A stretch of 49,097 nt of DNA from Methanoregula sp. UBA471 (GTDB taxonomy: Archaea > Halobacteriota > Methanomicrobia > Methanomicrobiales > Methanospirillaceae). The DNA lies in the NCBI GenBank assembly GCA_002495065.1, contig DADT01000042.1, positions 1 to 49,097 of the forward strand, given 5' to 3'. The position numbers and the translations under genes are program-made. The first letter of the stretch is position 1. Each line of letters starts with the position of its first letter. The notes below the pieces were generated by a model. The model was given only the letters and a program-made list of their open reading frames with translations, searched no databases and was not told where the DNA came from. Below, piece by piece: positions 28,701-33,716 of this stretch.

Positions 28701-29919
28701 GCGCCTGTTCGAACGATTCAATCGCTTCTTTATGCCTGCCCAGCTTCGTCAGGGCAATGCCCCGGAAATAAAATGAGGCGGGATGCTCTCCTTTTTTCAG
28801 GAGAGCATGGTTAAATGATGCCAGCGCATCCTCGTACCGGCTCAGCCTGATACAGGCAACTCCTTTCAGATACAACGCATCGGAATTTTCCGGCTCAAAT
28901 GAGAGAGTGCTGTCAAAATCCAGCATCGCATCCCGGTACTTATGCAGACGGGAAAACGCAATTCCACGGTTGTAATATGCGGGAGTGTTTCCCGGGCTGA
29001 GCTCTATCACTTTATTAAACGCGGAGACTGCATCGGCATATTTTTGCATCGCGTTGAATGCAAGTCCTTTATGAAGCCATGCATCAGCCACCAGGGGGTT
29101 CATCTCAAGGGACCGGTCGAGTGCTGATACAGCTTCGTCATATCTTCCGATTCTGAAAAGAGAAATCCCTTTTATAGCCCAGATATCAGCGTGCCCCGGT
29201 TCCTGCGTGAGAAATGTATCGGCCGATTCGACAGCTTCTTCAAAACGTTCCTGCTTTGCATAAATAAAACTGCGGTAATACCAGACCCATATATCAGTGG
29301 AATCTATTTCAAACGCTTTATTGAATGCAACCAGCGCGTCATCATAGTTCCCGAGGTCGTAGAGTGAGATTCCCTTATTATAGAATGCTTTTGCGTAACC
29401 GGGTACGATTTCGATGGCCTTATCGTATGCCTGAATTGCTTCAGAGTGCATAGTGAGATCGGCAAGTGCAATTCCCTTGTTATAATAGACCTTCGCATGC
29501 CGGGGATCGACGGTCAGTGCGTGATCATATGCACCGATTGCTTCTTTGTAGCGCCCCAGCTCATAAAAAGCAATGCCTTTAAGGATCCATGCTTCGGCGT
29601 TGTCCCATTTGATGGTCAGCAACCGATCACATGTTTCCAGGACATCCTCGTTTCTTCCCATCTGGGCGAGGGTCGCTGCTTTATTATACCAGGCATTGGT
29701 ATCAATCGGATCGATAGCAACTGCATGATCATACGCATCGATGGCATCCTCGTACCTGCCGAGATCATACAGAGCAATGCCTTTAAAATAATAGGCTTTT
29801 GAAAAATCGGGAAAGAGGGCAAGCGCACGATCAAACATGACTATGGCTTCCTGATACCTGCCAAGGTCATAGAGTTCGATGCCCTGTCGCAATAGTGCCT
29901 CAGCATCACTCTTATTCAT
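13705..29919 (-). CDS. Giant tetratricopeptide-repeat protein, 5,404 residues
   Basis: One uninterrupted 16,215-bp frame. From about residue 5 to the end it consists of 34-residue TPR motifs, about 158 if the phase never breaks (5404/34). The consensus is close to AWYxKGIALxxLGRYEEAIxAFDxALELDP, with the W/Y4, G8, Y11, A20, F24, A27 and P32 positions of TPR. No signal peptide, membrane segment, enzyme domain or coiled coil is visible, so it is predicted to be a cytosolic superhelical scaffold of roughly 600 kDa. Residues about 3013-4100 are a fourfold, nearly identical 272-residue array. The last repeat ends in KHEEAKICYKKAG. The ATG at 29919 has a good GAGGT ribosome-binding site 9 bases upstream. 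No adjacent gene suggests a partner; the gene is flanked by long intergenic regions and is probably monocistronic. TPRs bind peptides or assemble complexes; the specific role is unknown. Confidence 0.95.
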   Translation of the reverse strand: MNKSDAEALLRQGIELYDLGRYQEAIVMFDRALALFPDFSKAYYFKGIALYDLGRYEDAIDAYDHAVAIDPIDTNAWYNKAATLAQMGRNEDVLETCDRLLTIKWDNAEAWILKGIAFYELGRYKEAIGAYDHALTVDPRHAKVYYNKGIALADLTMHSEAIQAYDKAIEIVPGYAKAFYNKGISLYDLGNYDDALVAFNKAFEIDSTDIWVWYYRSFIYAKQERFEEAVESADTFLTQEPGHADIWAIKGISLFRIGRYDEAVSALDRSLEMNPLVADAWLHKGLAFNAMQKYADAVSAFNKVIELSPGNTPAYYNRGIAFSRLHKYRDAMLDFDSTLSFEPENSDALYLKGVACIRLSRYEDALASFNHALLKKGEHPASFYFRGIALTKLGRHKEAIESFEQALRLDPGCAQAAFQGGIAYASLGRYTEAVSAYDRALKINPEYGDAYFHKGFALAKLGNVDEAIQEFDRTIKQNPGNAQAFHQKGLLLAKLGKYPDAIESYNKSIGIKPSYAQAFYDKGLALAKLGKSEMAIDAFERAIAINPNYINAYYNLGLSLIQLGRYEDAVYAYDQALEIDPANTLVLYQRGTAYLQTGHYAESVLDFDSVLGQVPQNTGAWFNKGLAFFHLSRYQEALVAFNEAIEQNPALTEGWLQKGIALSRLGMADEAIASFEKVLILNPRHADAAVRKGIVLITLCRYDEAISILNRALEEQPGNDQAWYYKGIALSSVERFEEAIRSFDKTLEINPRCARALYEKANAFSYMGDQSEAADLYDRALEIEPDNPKIIYLKGVALFRQERFDDAIDAFEHALAHEPENASGYYFLGLAYAGTERYFEAVTAFDHSLAIDPSYSLVHHFKGIALIELDHFEEALTEFDRAIALDPAHVPSYYYSGIVHQQMKQYGAAVGAFDQAILLDPERTDALVRKGIALVKLGKHEEALGVFSSVPEECTGDALLWCYQGVALAARGQPEKALQSFDKAIEINNGCTPAYRRKGIVLSRLGRHKDAIAAFDRALELDPDDPMISYHKGISLSGLKRYDDAIRSFDNALELQPDFIEVHYAMGLALVHQNNYSQALNVFDRAAGINPLYIPALFYRGETLLKLRQYSDAIDAFDRVLEISPYNHGALFRKGIAHLHLLHYQEALDTFREALEYDPSRPGLWLNKGIALANLGLHDEAIEAFNQALVLDPGLTEATVRKSIGLIKIHRFEEAVLILSRSVEEQPRDVWSWCYLGIGLSALERFEEAVHAFDKTIEINRRCARAFFEKGNALIHLGKPLEAIVSYDLALEISPDNPQILYQKGIALTQREKYDDAIRVFEKSLEIEPENAQGFYFLGVAFTGKERYSDAIKAFDKSLLLDPSNPSTHHFKGVALVQRERYSDAVKSFEAALSLDASDASNYYYLGLSYLELKRYEDAIAANKKATEIDPTLTESYMYQGIANAELSRYEEAVPLLDRSLSANPSLIEALICRAKSLFKLGRYPEAIETHDRILSLNPTIIEIWMQKGDALFSLQRKQDAVLAYSKALEINANFAEAWVKKGNALYDLHKIQDAVFAYSRALDINPALRDIWMKKGDALNDLGRTEDAIVAFTKSLKIDPGQVDGWVRNGKALFDIGRYQDAIDAFDNAIALDQRCIEAFHYKGLALEKVNRFDESIHAYEILLEIDPGNHEALYHKGLALARLGDHRDAIEAFEKTIGILPSFAPAWYNKGKSLNQSGKYSDAISAFTRALEIDPSFTEVYYHLGFALFKLEKYAEAIESFDKNLEKDTGNAQGHYNRGLALSRLERFEEALEAFDKALMYDPDNALAFYHKGKAYMGQNRYNEAIFAFEKTLQLKPNYAEARMRKGIALSHLKKFRDAVRDFNRIITDNPKNYHAYYQKGRALFDSGNTSEAIYAYDRVLEIEPGFADAHFHKGFALLELSRTDEAIQEFDHALETNPQLADAHYNRGVALAKLDRFSEAVVSFDRALSLNPSYAPGFFQKGLALYGMGCCQEAIDAFDRSLELDPHSAEAALRKGVALHDLGRNEESLAACEKAIELKPDFVEALYQKGKALADLERFEPAVTAFGQAVELDPGNAQVYYDQGLALIHLGRYPEAVTSFDRVLELIPHFAPAFFNKGTALSNVGMYDEALSAFNSALEMTPDDPETLYQKGIALAHLDDHEQAAAAFKAAGTIDPGRADTFYRYGLSHAVLGHHDEAARAFTRALEINPGFTDAMYRKGLALAELGEFSDAVKALSSALEAEPRIANAWLIKGFCLFALEQFQDALLAYATSLEIDPDNPHTWFYKGRAHISLDNFDDAVAAFDHALALEPEFGEAYYYKGIALVKAQKVSEAAAAFEQANRLMPDFADAYLQKGRALYALGRDPEATEAFRNVLITNPDDLTALYGLARATDRQDLPKEAVTVYTRINELDPSCERIFYYKGAAFVRLHQYSDAIEAFTRSVALNPSRIEAWKEMGRSYFILKKYDRAIEAFDAVLVLKPDSGEILFEKGLSYSHLGQPESALEAFNACIGMGLDNSRIYAEKGLVLSRLDRYEDAIASFDRALELDTTDVVSHLVKGEILEKIARYEDAIREFDATLLLDPENTRAHRRRGVALVKLARYEDAVIALDRALEQDTTDPGLLSCKGYSLYKLFRFKEAVESFGKSLRREPQNIFALIHRGKALLHLKRWEEAVSAFDKVIVLDKQHATAWYYRGISYKQMSLYEDALEAFGMAASLDDSCAVAWYNKADVLCILKRFNESVPAFDRTLELSPGMQDAAYKKGVALETIGRYEESVTAFDLALAIGPENGYLTYHRGNALMAAGRDKDALASLNRSIELIPDDADIWLARGQVLYKLKYFNDAILAFDKTLELKPASADAAYGRGLAQSSLGYDDDAISAYDKTLALDPAFTDAAYNKGLALFRTGRYKDAIKAFDYTLENVPEHAYAHYYKGLVLKATAKFEKAIRSFSQAFIYDSSLTDAIFQSGLSFVSLGKNEKALDAFDTVLEKEPDNAPALYQRASVLVRLLRFGDALGALEASLSLESGVADVWLLKGRVLFELGRFEEALEALDRTTALAPDNTTAWYRKGKTYIELQNPEDAIVCFDQVLERDAACAPAWLRKGSTLLSLSRFEPALDALTRALDLKPGSAYGWYDRAIALSELGRHEEAVSSYDRVLAINPRYANAWYDKGIALTKLGRDLHAVEAFEQATTIDPKFVSAFYDKGLAFARLSRDRDAIASFDRAIAVEPSQAPIYYHKGLSLKNLDRPDEALLAFDAALELDSSSHETWFNKGIILASLHRFEEALGALESSLSLESGVADVWLLKGRVLFELGRFEEALEAFEKTTTLAPDDTTAWYRKGKTYIELRNPEDAIACFDQVLEHDAACAPAYLRKGSALLSLSRSEPALEALTRALDIEPGSAFGWYNRAIALSELGRYEDAVSSYDRVLAINPGYANAWYDKGIALTKLGRDLQAVEAFEQATTLDEELVKAFYDKGLAYARLSKDQDAIAAFDRAIAIEPSLAPAYYHKGLSLKNLNRPEDALLAFDEALDIDSSSHETWFNKGIILASLHRFEEALGALESSLSLESGVADVWLLKGKVLFELGRFGEAREAFDRTTVLAADDTTAWYRKGRTYIELQNPEDAIVCFDHVLEHDPACAPAWLRKGSTLLSLSRFEPALEALTRALDLKPGSAYGWYDRAIALSELGRYGEAVSSYDRVLALNPRYANAWYDKGIALTKLGKDLQAVEAFEQATTIDPKFVSAFYDKGLAFARLSKDRDAIASFDRAIAVEPSQAPIYYHKGLSLKNLNRPKEALLAFDAALELDDASYETWFNKGIILASLHRFEEALGALESSLNLESGVADVWLLKGKVLFELGRFEEALAAFEKTAALAPDNTTAWYRKGRTYIELQNQEGAIACFDQVLEHDPACAPAWLRKGSTLLSLSRFEPALEALTRALDIKPGSAYGWYDRAIALSELGRYEEAVSSYDRVLAINPRYANAWYDKGVALTKLGRDLQAVEAFEQATTLDPKFVSAFYDKGLAFARLSKDQDAVASFDQLISVDPSLSPAYYHKGLSLKNLNRPGEALLAFDAALELDAGSYETWFNKGIILFDLMRFEEAARAFDRAIALDNNAFDAHYYKARTLSNLKQYGEAVIAFSQALAIDDRSRDGHFEQGLAYAMLGRYEEADASFSRSLVLDPDFAEAYFNKGLSLENLRKYEDAIQAFTEVLLRIGDYSNAWFHKGIAFEHLGKDEDAVSAFEKARQNDPQNITLLFTEGCALSRLARYNDALHIFDLGLTLDPENGQLLTEKGRILALVGRHEEAQEIFAHASSVLPDLYEPSYLRGISLANLGRYDEAGHAFDAALVLRNTDGEIWYEKGVVLTYLDRPEDAIGAFDNSITYRPDNYRAYLERGRVFTSLGKFEEAIDSFDRVIKLSPDSTSALCEKGIALFHLGKFEEALSALGKTLAVEAGNTDALFFYASSFAELGRYAESADVFGRLLTITRDDAQIWFEQGVVYAKLGSHDLAISAFENAIALKPDYFEAYYSKARSLDTLGRTADAITVYDQALNLDQKHTYSLFYKGAALAQIGRFAEAVKSFDRALETDVSFAEAWFNKGKSHASLGMYRDAVKAFDKALSIERNYAEVYLHKGCALANLGRHEDAIIAFNKNIDLDAGNAQAFYNKGLSLVATGRQKDAIDAFDRVLQVQPESVEALLHRGMAMAELGRYHEAIEAYEKSLVTDPTSADAWYLKGTALFALTRYEDADGSFSNALEIRPDYVSALYYKGRALFELGRDSEAVVSFENALAAEPAHIEALYHKGIALTRLARFEEAITSFDQALRLRPTAAFAWTGKGFALSALGKDLDAVTCFNKALAIDTKDARAYYYSGISLSRLGRYHEAIKSFEAALARNPKCIQAFYQKGQALMSLSMYHEAIGAFDRAISEKSTYTDAWLSKGIAEANLGRYDMALDCYDHAISSEAPSAAPYLYRGIALIHLGSYNEALEALDKALSLRQDYPEAFYYQGVTYLRLERYEDAITAFNHALELNDRYTEAYHHKGIALARTGDYDASIVAFDAALGIHPENEEALYERGRALMHSGKHEEAIASFDRALSFSPGYANAVYEKGRALFILGNPDAAISAFERALEMNPACNQALFWKGRAYFEMGNFEDAIRAFEHAIENNYRTADLYYFEGMAYAALDQHREAIQSYDCSLEIGHSAVTLSHKATSLAELGMSRDALETFDKALEQDENSPEAWMGKGNVLYDLGKYPEALAAYERCLELEPENAVAWTRHGMALAAQFQSEAAIESYEHAITADPSFSIAYFTKGSALIALGRYMEAVESFDTMLTIQPDFVDAWIYRGRALQEQEKYQEALTSFKHALEIDPGRKEVWEDIGGVLDTIGKHEEAKICYKKAG
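17617..20880 (-). repeat. 816-bp tandem super-repeat, four copies, inside the giant TPR gene
   Basis: The landmark GAGCAGCCAGACGTCTGCGA occurs at 18361, 19177 and 19993, and with one change at 20809, always 816 bp apart (8 x 102 bp, 8 TPRs, 272 residues). In the 60 bases from each landmark, 18361 and 20809 differ from 19177 by one and three bases, and 19993 not at all. Boundaries are approximate, set where the protein leaves the pattern at VRLLRFGDALG (upstream) and GIILFDLMRFEEA (downstream). Confidence 0.95.
25705..27960 (-). repeat. Older duplicated TPR block inside the giant gene
   Basis: A run of about eight TPRs (around 27235-27960) matches a second run (around 25705-26430) at a fixed offset of 1,530 bp (15 TPRs). 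Shared unusual features are an AAVRKG/ATVRKS start, an EEQP segment followed by W/Y-rich helix A, IEIN/LEIN-RCAR, and YYFLG/FYFLG. A related repeat (LLWCYQGVAL) lies between them at 7 and 8 TPR spacing. These copies are much more diverged than the 816-bp array. Confidence 0.65.
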
Positions 29920-29928
29920 GGATTTCTT

Positions 29929-29935
29929 ACCTCAC
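29929..29935 (-). promoter_or_regulatory. Ribosome-binding site of the giant TPR gene
   Basis: GTGAGGT on the minus strand, 9 bases before the ATG at 29919. It fixes the start and shows the mRNA has a leader. Confidence 0.65.
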
Positions 29936-30518
29936 AGTAAACAATTTGGAATTTTTGGTATTTTCCGCACAGACCGTTTAAGTGTACCAGTTTAATAAGA
30001 CGGCATATACCTTTTATGGTATATATGTATGACAACACGGTATTTATGAATGCTATTTTTATACGATGAGATCATTTTTTCTTTTTTTTTCCGAATCATG
30101 TATCCGTTTTTTCAGGTCAGGTAAAAATATGTGAATCTGACCTTTACCCTGATAAAATCCCCTCATGGATGGTTTGCAGAAGAGACTTTTCCCTGCAATC
30201 GTTGGAAAGGAACTTTTTCAGACATCGCCAACCCCATACGGTGATGTAGTGACATCAGGTAAATTCTTGAAAACCTTTTTCCAAGGATGAGGAAACAAAA
30301 TGGGGGCAGGCTTCTGCTCTCGCCGGTTATAGCATTTTTAAAAATTATTATCCCTTTTGTAAATTCTCTGCATTTTTGCATTCATATTTCGGCTGATAAC
30401 ATCAAGGTGTCTGATACCTGGTATGAAAGATATCTGCGACCTCAAGAGGGGTAGAGGGAAAAAGAAAAAGTCCGTGAATCAATAAAAAAAAGTGAAAGAT
30501 CTGACCTCTAAAATTCAA
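29936..30518. other. Gene-free stretch upstream of the giant TPR gene
   Basis: Apart from the palindromic promoter element it is A/T-rich, with a polypyrimidine run at about 30072-30090. No gene pattern and no R1-R3 copy; the minus-strand frame at 30163-30381 has no family signature. Confidence 0.65.
30005..30024 (-). promoter_or_regulatory. Palindromic TATA element upstream of the giant TPR gene
   Basis: ATATACC (30005-30011), TTTTAT spacer, GGTATAT (30018-30024): a perfect 7-bp inverted repeat that contains a TATA-like sequence on both strands. It lies 86-105 bp upstream of the ATG, so transcription on the minus strand would start near 29985 and give a leader of about 65 bases with the ribosome-binding site. 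It may also be an operator. Confidence 0.45.
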
Positions 30519-30591
30519 GCCTGTGGCGAGATTTGAACTCGCGACTTCCTCCTTACCAAGGAGGCACACTGCCGGGCTGTGTCACACAGGC
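30519..30591 (-). tRNA. tRNA-Thr (anticodon GGU)
   Basis: 73 bases on the minus strand. Acceptor GCCTGTG pairs with CACAGGC. The D stem is ACAC/GTGT with loop AGCCCGGCA. The anticodon stem is CCTCC/GGAGG with loop TTGGTAA, giving anticodon GGT. The variable loop is AAGTC, and the T arm is GCGAG-TTCAAAT-CTCGC. All stems pair fully. CCA is not encoded and no intron is present. Confidence 0.94.
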
Positions 30592-30830
30592 AATTTTTGG
30601 TATTGAAGCAACCAGAATGGTCAGAACGTATGCCAGACCAGTAAACCACGGGCAGGTTGCCTAACTACGTTGTGAGTACTCCCTATAAAACATTGCGGAA
30701 CTTCAGGAATAGTTCTGATAAAACAGGCTTTTCCGGAAATAACAAATACGGCCGGGTTTTGATTCATTCAGCGGTTCGAATCTTTCAATACCCGGGAAAT
30801 AAACTCTTAGAGAATACCGGGGAACGATAG

Positions 30831-31928
30831 ATGTCGCACGTACTGGTCTCACCGCTGAACTGGGGTCTGGGGCATGCAACACGGGATATCCCCGTAATCA
30901 GGAACCTGCTCGACCATAACCATGAGGTAACAATTGCCGCAAGCGGGAACGCACGTGCTGTCCTGGGGAAGGAATTTCCTGAATGCCGCTCGGTTGAGTT
31001 TCCCGATTATCCCGTCCCGTATAGCCAGAGCCGTTTTTTTCTTCCGAAATTCGTTGCTTCCTTCCCCCTCATGCTAAAGGCGATCTCGGATGAACGAAAG
31101 AACCTGGACCGGATCCTAGCACAGGATTCCTATGATCTGATCATCAGCGATAACCGGCTGGGAGTCTACTCCTCAGAAATCCCCTCAGTCTTCATCACCC
31201 ACCAGCTCCACTACCACCTCCCCCTCATCTTCTGGCCCGCAGAACTCCTCGCAGCCGCCATGAACGGACTGGTGCACGGGAAATACCGCCATATCGTCGT
31301 ACCGGACAATCCTCCGGGCCAGACCGCCCTTGCGGGGAAACTGTCACGTCCGCAAACAGAGGCGACAAAGAAAAGAGTATTTTTCTCAGGTATCCTGACA
31401 AGCACCCGCAGATGTACTATTGAGGAGGATCTCGATTACCTGGTCCTGATCTCCGGGCCGGAACCCCAGAGGACGCAGCTCGAGAAAATACTGCTGCCCC
31501 GCATTCATACCCTCGGGGGAAACAGCGTAGTCCTGCTTGGAAGCCCGTCAACCCATGCACTGCCACAACAAACCGGTTCATGCAGGATCATTCCCTATGC
31601 ATCCACCCGCGATAAGCAACATTTCATGAACCGTGCCCGCTGCGTCATCTGTCGTTCCGGTTACACCTCCATGATGGAGCTGGCGGAACTTGGGAAACGT
31701 CATGCCCTTTTCATCCCTACCCCCGGCCAGACCGAACAGGAGTACCTGTCATGGTACTCTGAAAAGCAGGGATGGTTCCATTCACAGAAGCAGTACCGGC
31801 TCGATCTGCCCGCTGATATCCGGATCGCACAGCAGCCCTGCTACCGGGGTTTTCCCGCAGTACAGAAGACAGAAGAGAATGTAAAAAGGCTGTATGACCA
31901 GGTACTCTCCCCGTATCTTGAGCAGTGA
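30831..31928 (+). CDS. GT28/MurG-like glycosyltransferase
   Basis: 365 residues. The N-terminus shows the nucleotide-sugar transferase opening, MSHVLVSPLNWGLGHATRD, with the glycine-rich GLGHATR loop that MurG-like (GT-B fold) enzymes use. The C-terminal half has the equivalents of the donor site: VLISGPEPQR, a CRIIPYASTRDKQHFMNRA segment, and CRSGYTSMMELAELGKRHALF followed by PTPGQTEQEYLS. This matches the S/G-G-x-x-T...E and P-x-x-x-Q-x-x-N/E signature. No membrane segment is seen, so it is probably cytosolic or peripheral to the membrane. The sugar and acceptor cannot be read; glycolipid or surface-glycan synthesis is the usual role. It is followed 53 bp later by a small membrane protein with its own promoter. 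Confidence 0.82.
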   Translation: MSHVLVSPLNWGLGHATRDIPVIRNLLDHNHEVTIAASGNARAVLGKEFPECRSVEFPDYPVPYSQSRFFLPKFVASFPLMLKAISDERKNLDRILAQDSYDLIISDNRLGVYSSEIPSVFITHQLHYHLPLIFWPAELLAAAMNGLVHGKYRHIVVPDNPPGQTALAGKLSRPQTEATKKRVFFSGILTSTRRCTIEEDLDYLVLISGPEPQRTQLEKILLPRIHTLGGNSVVLLGSPSTHALPQQTGSCRIIPYASTRDKQHFMNRARCVICRSGYTSMMELAELGKRHALFIPTPGQTEQEYLSWYSEKQGWFHSQKQYRLDLPADIRIAQQPCYRGFPAVQKTEENVKRLYDQVLSPYLEQ

Positions 31929-31952
31929 GGTATTAAAAAAAAATCCCAAGCA

Positions 31953-31962
31953 GTTTATATAC
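31953..31962 (+). promoter_or_regulatory. TATA box of the small membrane protein gene
   Basis: GTTTATATAC is about 25 bp upstream of the ATG at 31982. That spacing would put the transcript start at the ATG and rules against the in-frame ATG at 31967, which is too close to the TATA box. Confidence 0.6.
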
Positions 31963-31981
31963 GGAAATGCTACTAGTTTCC

Positions 31982-32200
31982 ATGGATGATCTCGTTGTCT
32001 CGGGAGTACTCGGGCTTATCGCGATCTATCTGGTGCTCTTCCTTTTTCTTTTTGCGATATATGTTATTGGCCGGTTGATGTATACCTCACTTGCCGCCGG
32101 GGATTTCGGCTTTGTACTTGGTGGTACAGTTGCCATTCTGATCTCAGTAATGCTTTATTTTGGAACCGGCTTCTGGTTACGGAGGACTGGCAGAATCTGA
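31982..32200 (+). CDS. Small two-helix membrane protein of unknown function
   Basis: 72 residues from the ATG at 31982, chosen from the TATA distance. Two hydrophobic segments are evident: about residues 6-30 (VSGVLGLIAIYLVLFLFLFA) and about 42-65 (FGFVLGGTVAILISVMLYFG). Between them is a short loop with RLMYTSLAAGD, and the tail is positive (WLRRTGRI). I recognise no family. It has its own promoter and sits behind the glycosyltransferase gene, with which it may or may not work. Confidence 0.7.
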   Translation: MDDLVVSGVLGLIAIYLVLFLFLFAIYVIGRLMYTSLAAGDFGFVLGGTVAILISVMLYFGTGFWLRRTGRI

Positions 32201-32350
32201 TTCGCTATGGTTTCCGGGTGTTCGGGTTTTTTTTGAGCATGTGTTCTGACAGGTCTGGAGAGACCACTGACAAGGGTGCCTCCCCCGAATAATGAAAATC
32301 GCAGTACTAAGATAATGTGGGACTGGTTTTTTTATCCTTTGTTCAGGAGC

Positions 32351-32389
32351 AACGCCGCCGCCCCCGGAGTGACGCCCCCGCGGCGGATC
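32351..32389 (-). repeat. R1 GC-rich repeat
   Basis: Minus-strand copy with the GATCCGCCGCGGGGGCGTC core. Its partner R2 starts 32 bp further on. Confidence 0.87.
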
Positions 32390-32420
32390 AACAACAAAAA
32401 ATTCTCACAAAACCAACTGA

Positions 32421-32454
32421 CCCGCCGTGCCTCGGAGAGGCCCTGAGGCAGGGG
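32421..32454 (-). repeat. R2 hairpin repeat
   Basis: Minus-strand copy with GCCTCTCCGAGGC inner hairpin. It forms the reference R1-R2 composite with 32351-32389. Confidence 0.87.
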
Positions 32455-32648
32455 ACTGTCACAAATGTCAATGATTTTCTGGAAAAAAAAACATGATCAA
32501 GATTTCGCCTCCGGATTTCGAGAACTTAGTATTCAGATATGAATCAGAAATTGGCACCTCTCCATAACCCTTAAAGGATATATGCTGCCCCCCGCCGATT
32601 TGCTTACGCAGTGGATCTGCAACAAAAAATTCTCACAAAACCAACTGA

Positions 32649-32680
32649 CCCGCCGTGCCTCGGAGAGGCCCTGAGGTGGG
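32649..32680 (-). repeat. R2 hairpin repeat, second copy
   Basis: Same hairpin as 32421-32454, 228 bp downstream and preceded by the same A/T-rich linker; its R1 partner is decayed. Confidence 0.85.
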
Positions 32681-32851
32681 TGACATTCATAAATAATCAT
32701 GATTTTCTGGAAAAGGACATGATCAGATCGCCATGCAAAGCTCGAATCATCATATCGGAAATAATCGGAAATTCGCAGATATCCTTACTCTAAAAGGGTA
32801 AACACCTGTGGTGGGATGCCTGGTTGAATTATCAAACAAAATATCCCGGGA

Positions 32852-33706
32852 TTACCGGTCGCACTGATGATCCCAGCTTCCGTCCGATGATTTTTTCGGG
32901 ATTTTCGGTAACAGCCGTGCTGCAAGTGCGGCAAGGATAAAGAAACAGATGGTAACCAGGACAATTGACCCCCCCGGTGCAAGGTCATACATGAATGACA
33001 ACTGCAACCCGGCGACAACTGACAAGACTGCGACGCCGCATGCAGAGAACACGGTCTGCCTGAACGGCATCTTCAGTTGTATCGCGGCGGATGCCGGAAT
33101 TACGATCAGGCTTGATACCATGAGCACGCCAACGAGCCTCATCGCAACTACCACGGTCAGACCGGTCAGGATCGTGAAAACAAGCTCCAGTGCCGACACC
33201 GGCAGGCCTGAGACTCTTGCAAACTCCGCATCAATGGTGATCCCGACCCATTCCTTCCAGAACAGCAATAGAATGCCGATGACGGTAACCCCGAGAGCTG
33301 CGGCAAGGTAGAGGTCGGTCTGGTTAATGCCGAGAATTGTCCCGAAAAGGAAGGACAGGACATCAACAGCCACATTGTGCGTTAAACTGATCATGATAAT
33401 CCCGATGGCAAGCCCGGCTGCAAACATGATCGCTATTGCTGCATCCGAGGCCACTCGCAGTCTGCCGAGTGTGTGAATGCCCAGCGACCCGAGAACTACG
33501 CCGACTACCGCCGTGTATAAGGGGTAAATCCCCGTAAATAAACCCAGGGCAATCCCGCCAAAGGCCACATGACTCAGCCCGTCAGCAATGAGGGAAAGCC
33601 TCCGGAGGACGAGGAATACCCCGAGGCTCGAACACGTGACTGCGATGATCAACCCCCCAATCAGTGCACGGACTCCGAACTGGTAGGATAAAAACTCAAG
33701 GACCAT
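32852..33706 (-). CDS. znuB: Metal ABC transporter permease (ZnuB type)
   Basis: 284 residues, the usual size for the ABC-3 family. It forms the membrane channel of a zinc or manganese importer. About eight hydrophobic segments can be traced, from LIGGLIIAVTCSSLGVFLVL near the N-terminus to ILAALAARLLP near the end. Family motifs include the LRRLSLIADGLSHVAFGGIA stretch near residues 33-52, and the later TGLTVVVAMRLVGVLMVSSL. It is last of three genes, 10 bp after znuC, and in a unit with the binding protein. The substrate (Zn or Mn) cannot be decided from the permease. Confidence 0.93.
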   Translation of the reverse strand: MVLEFLSYQFGVRALIGGLIIAVTCSSLGVFLVLRRLSLIADGLSHVAFGGIALGLFTGIYPLYTAVVGVVLGSLGIHTLGRLRVASDAAIAIMFAAGLAIGIIMISLTHNVAVDVLSFLFGTILGINQTDLYLAAALGVTVIGILLLFWKEWVGITIDAEFARVSGLPVSALELVFTILTGLTVVVAMRLVGVLMVSSLIVIPASAAIQLKMPFRQTVFSACGVAVLSVVAGLQLSFMYDLAPGGSIVLVTICFFILAALAARLLPKIPKKSSDGSWDHQCDR

Positions 33707-33716
33707 GGTTCCGCTC

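Larger units (their letters stand above)
32201..32851. other. Gene-free stretch with one and a half R1-R2 units
   Basis: A complete reverse R1-R2 unit (32351-32454) is followed by a second unit whose R1 half is decayed (about 32588-32615) and whose R2 half is intact (32649-32680). The linker ACAAAAAATTCTCACAAAACC is almost identical in both, so this is a direct duplication about 228 bp apart. The plus-strand frame 32611-32793 runs through the repeat and is not a gene. Confidence 0.8.

Noticed and set aside
13705..29919. Assembly artefact or fusion of several TPR genes
   Set aside because: No internal stop, frameshift or break of the 34-residue phase is seen, and most repeats differ enough to be assembled uniquely. 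The 816-bp array remains the one part where copy number could be wrong.
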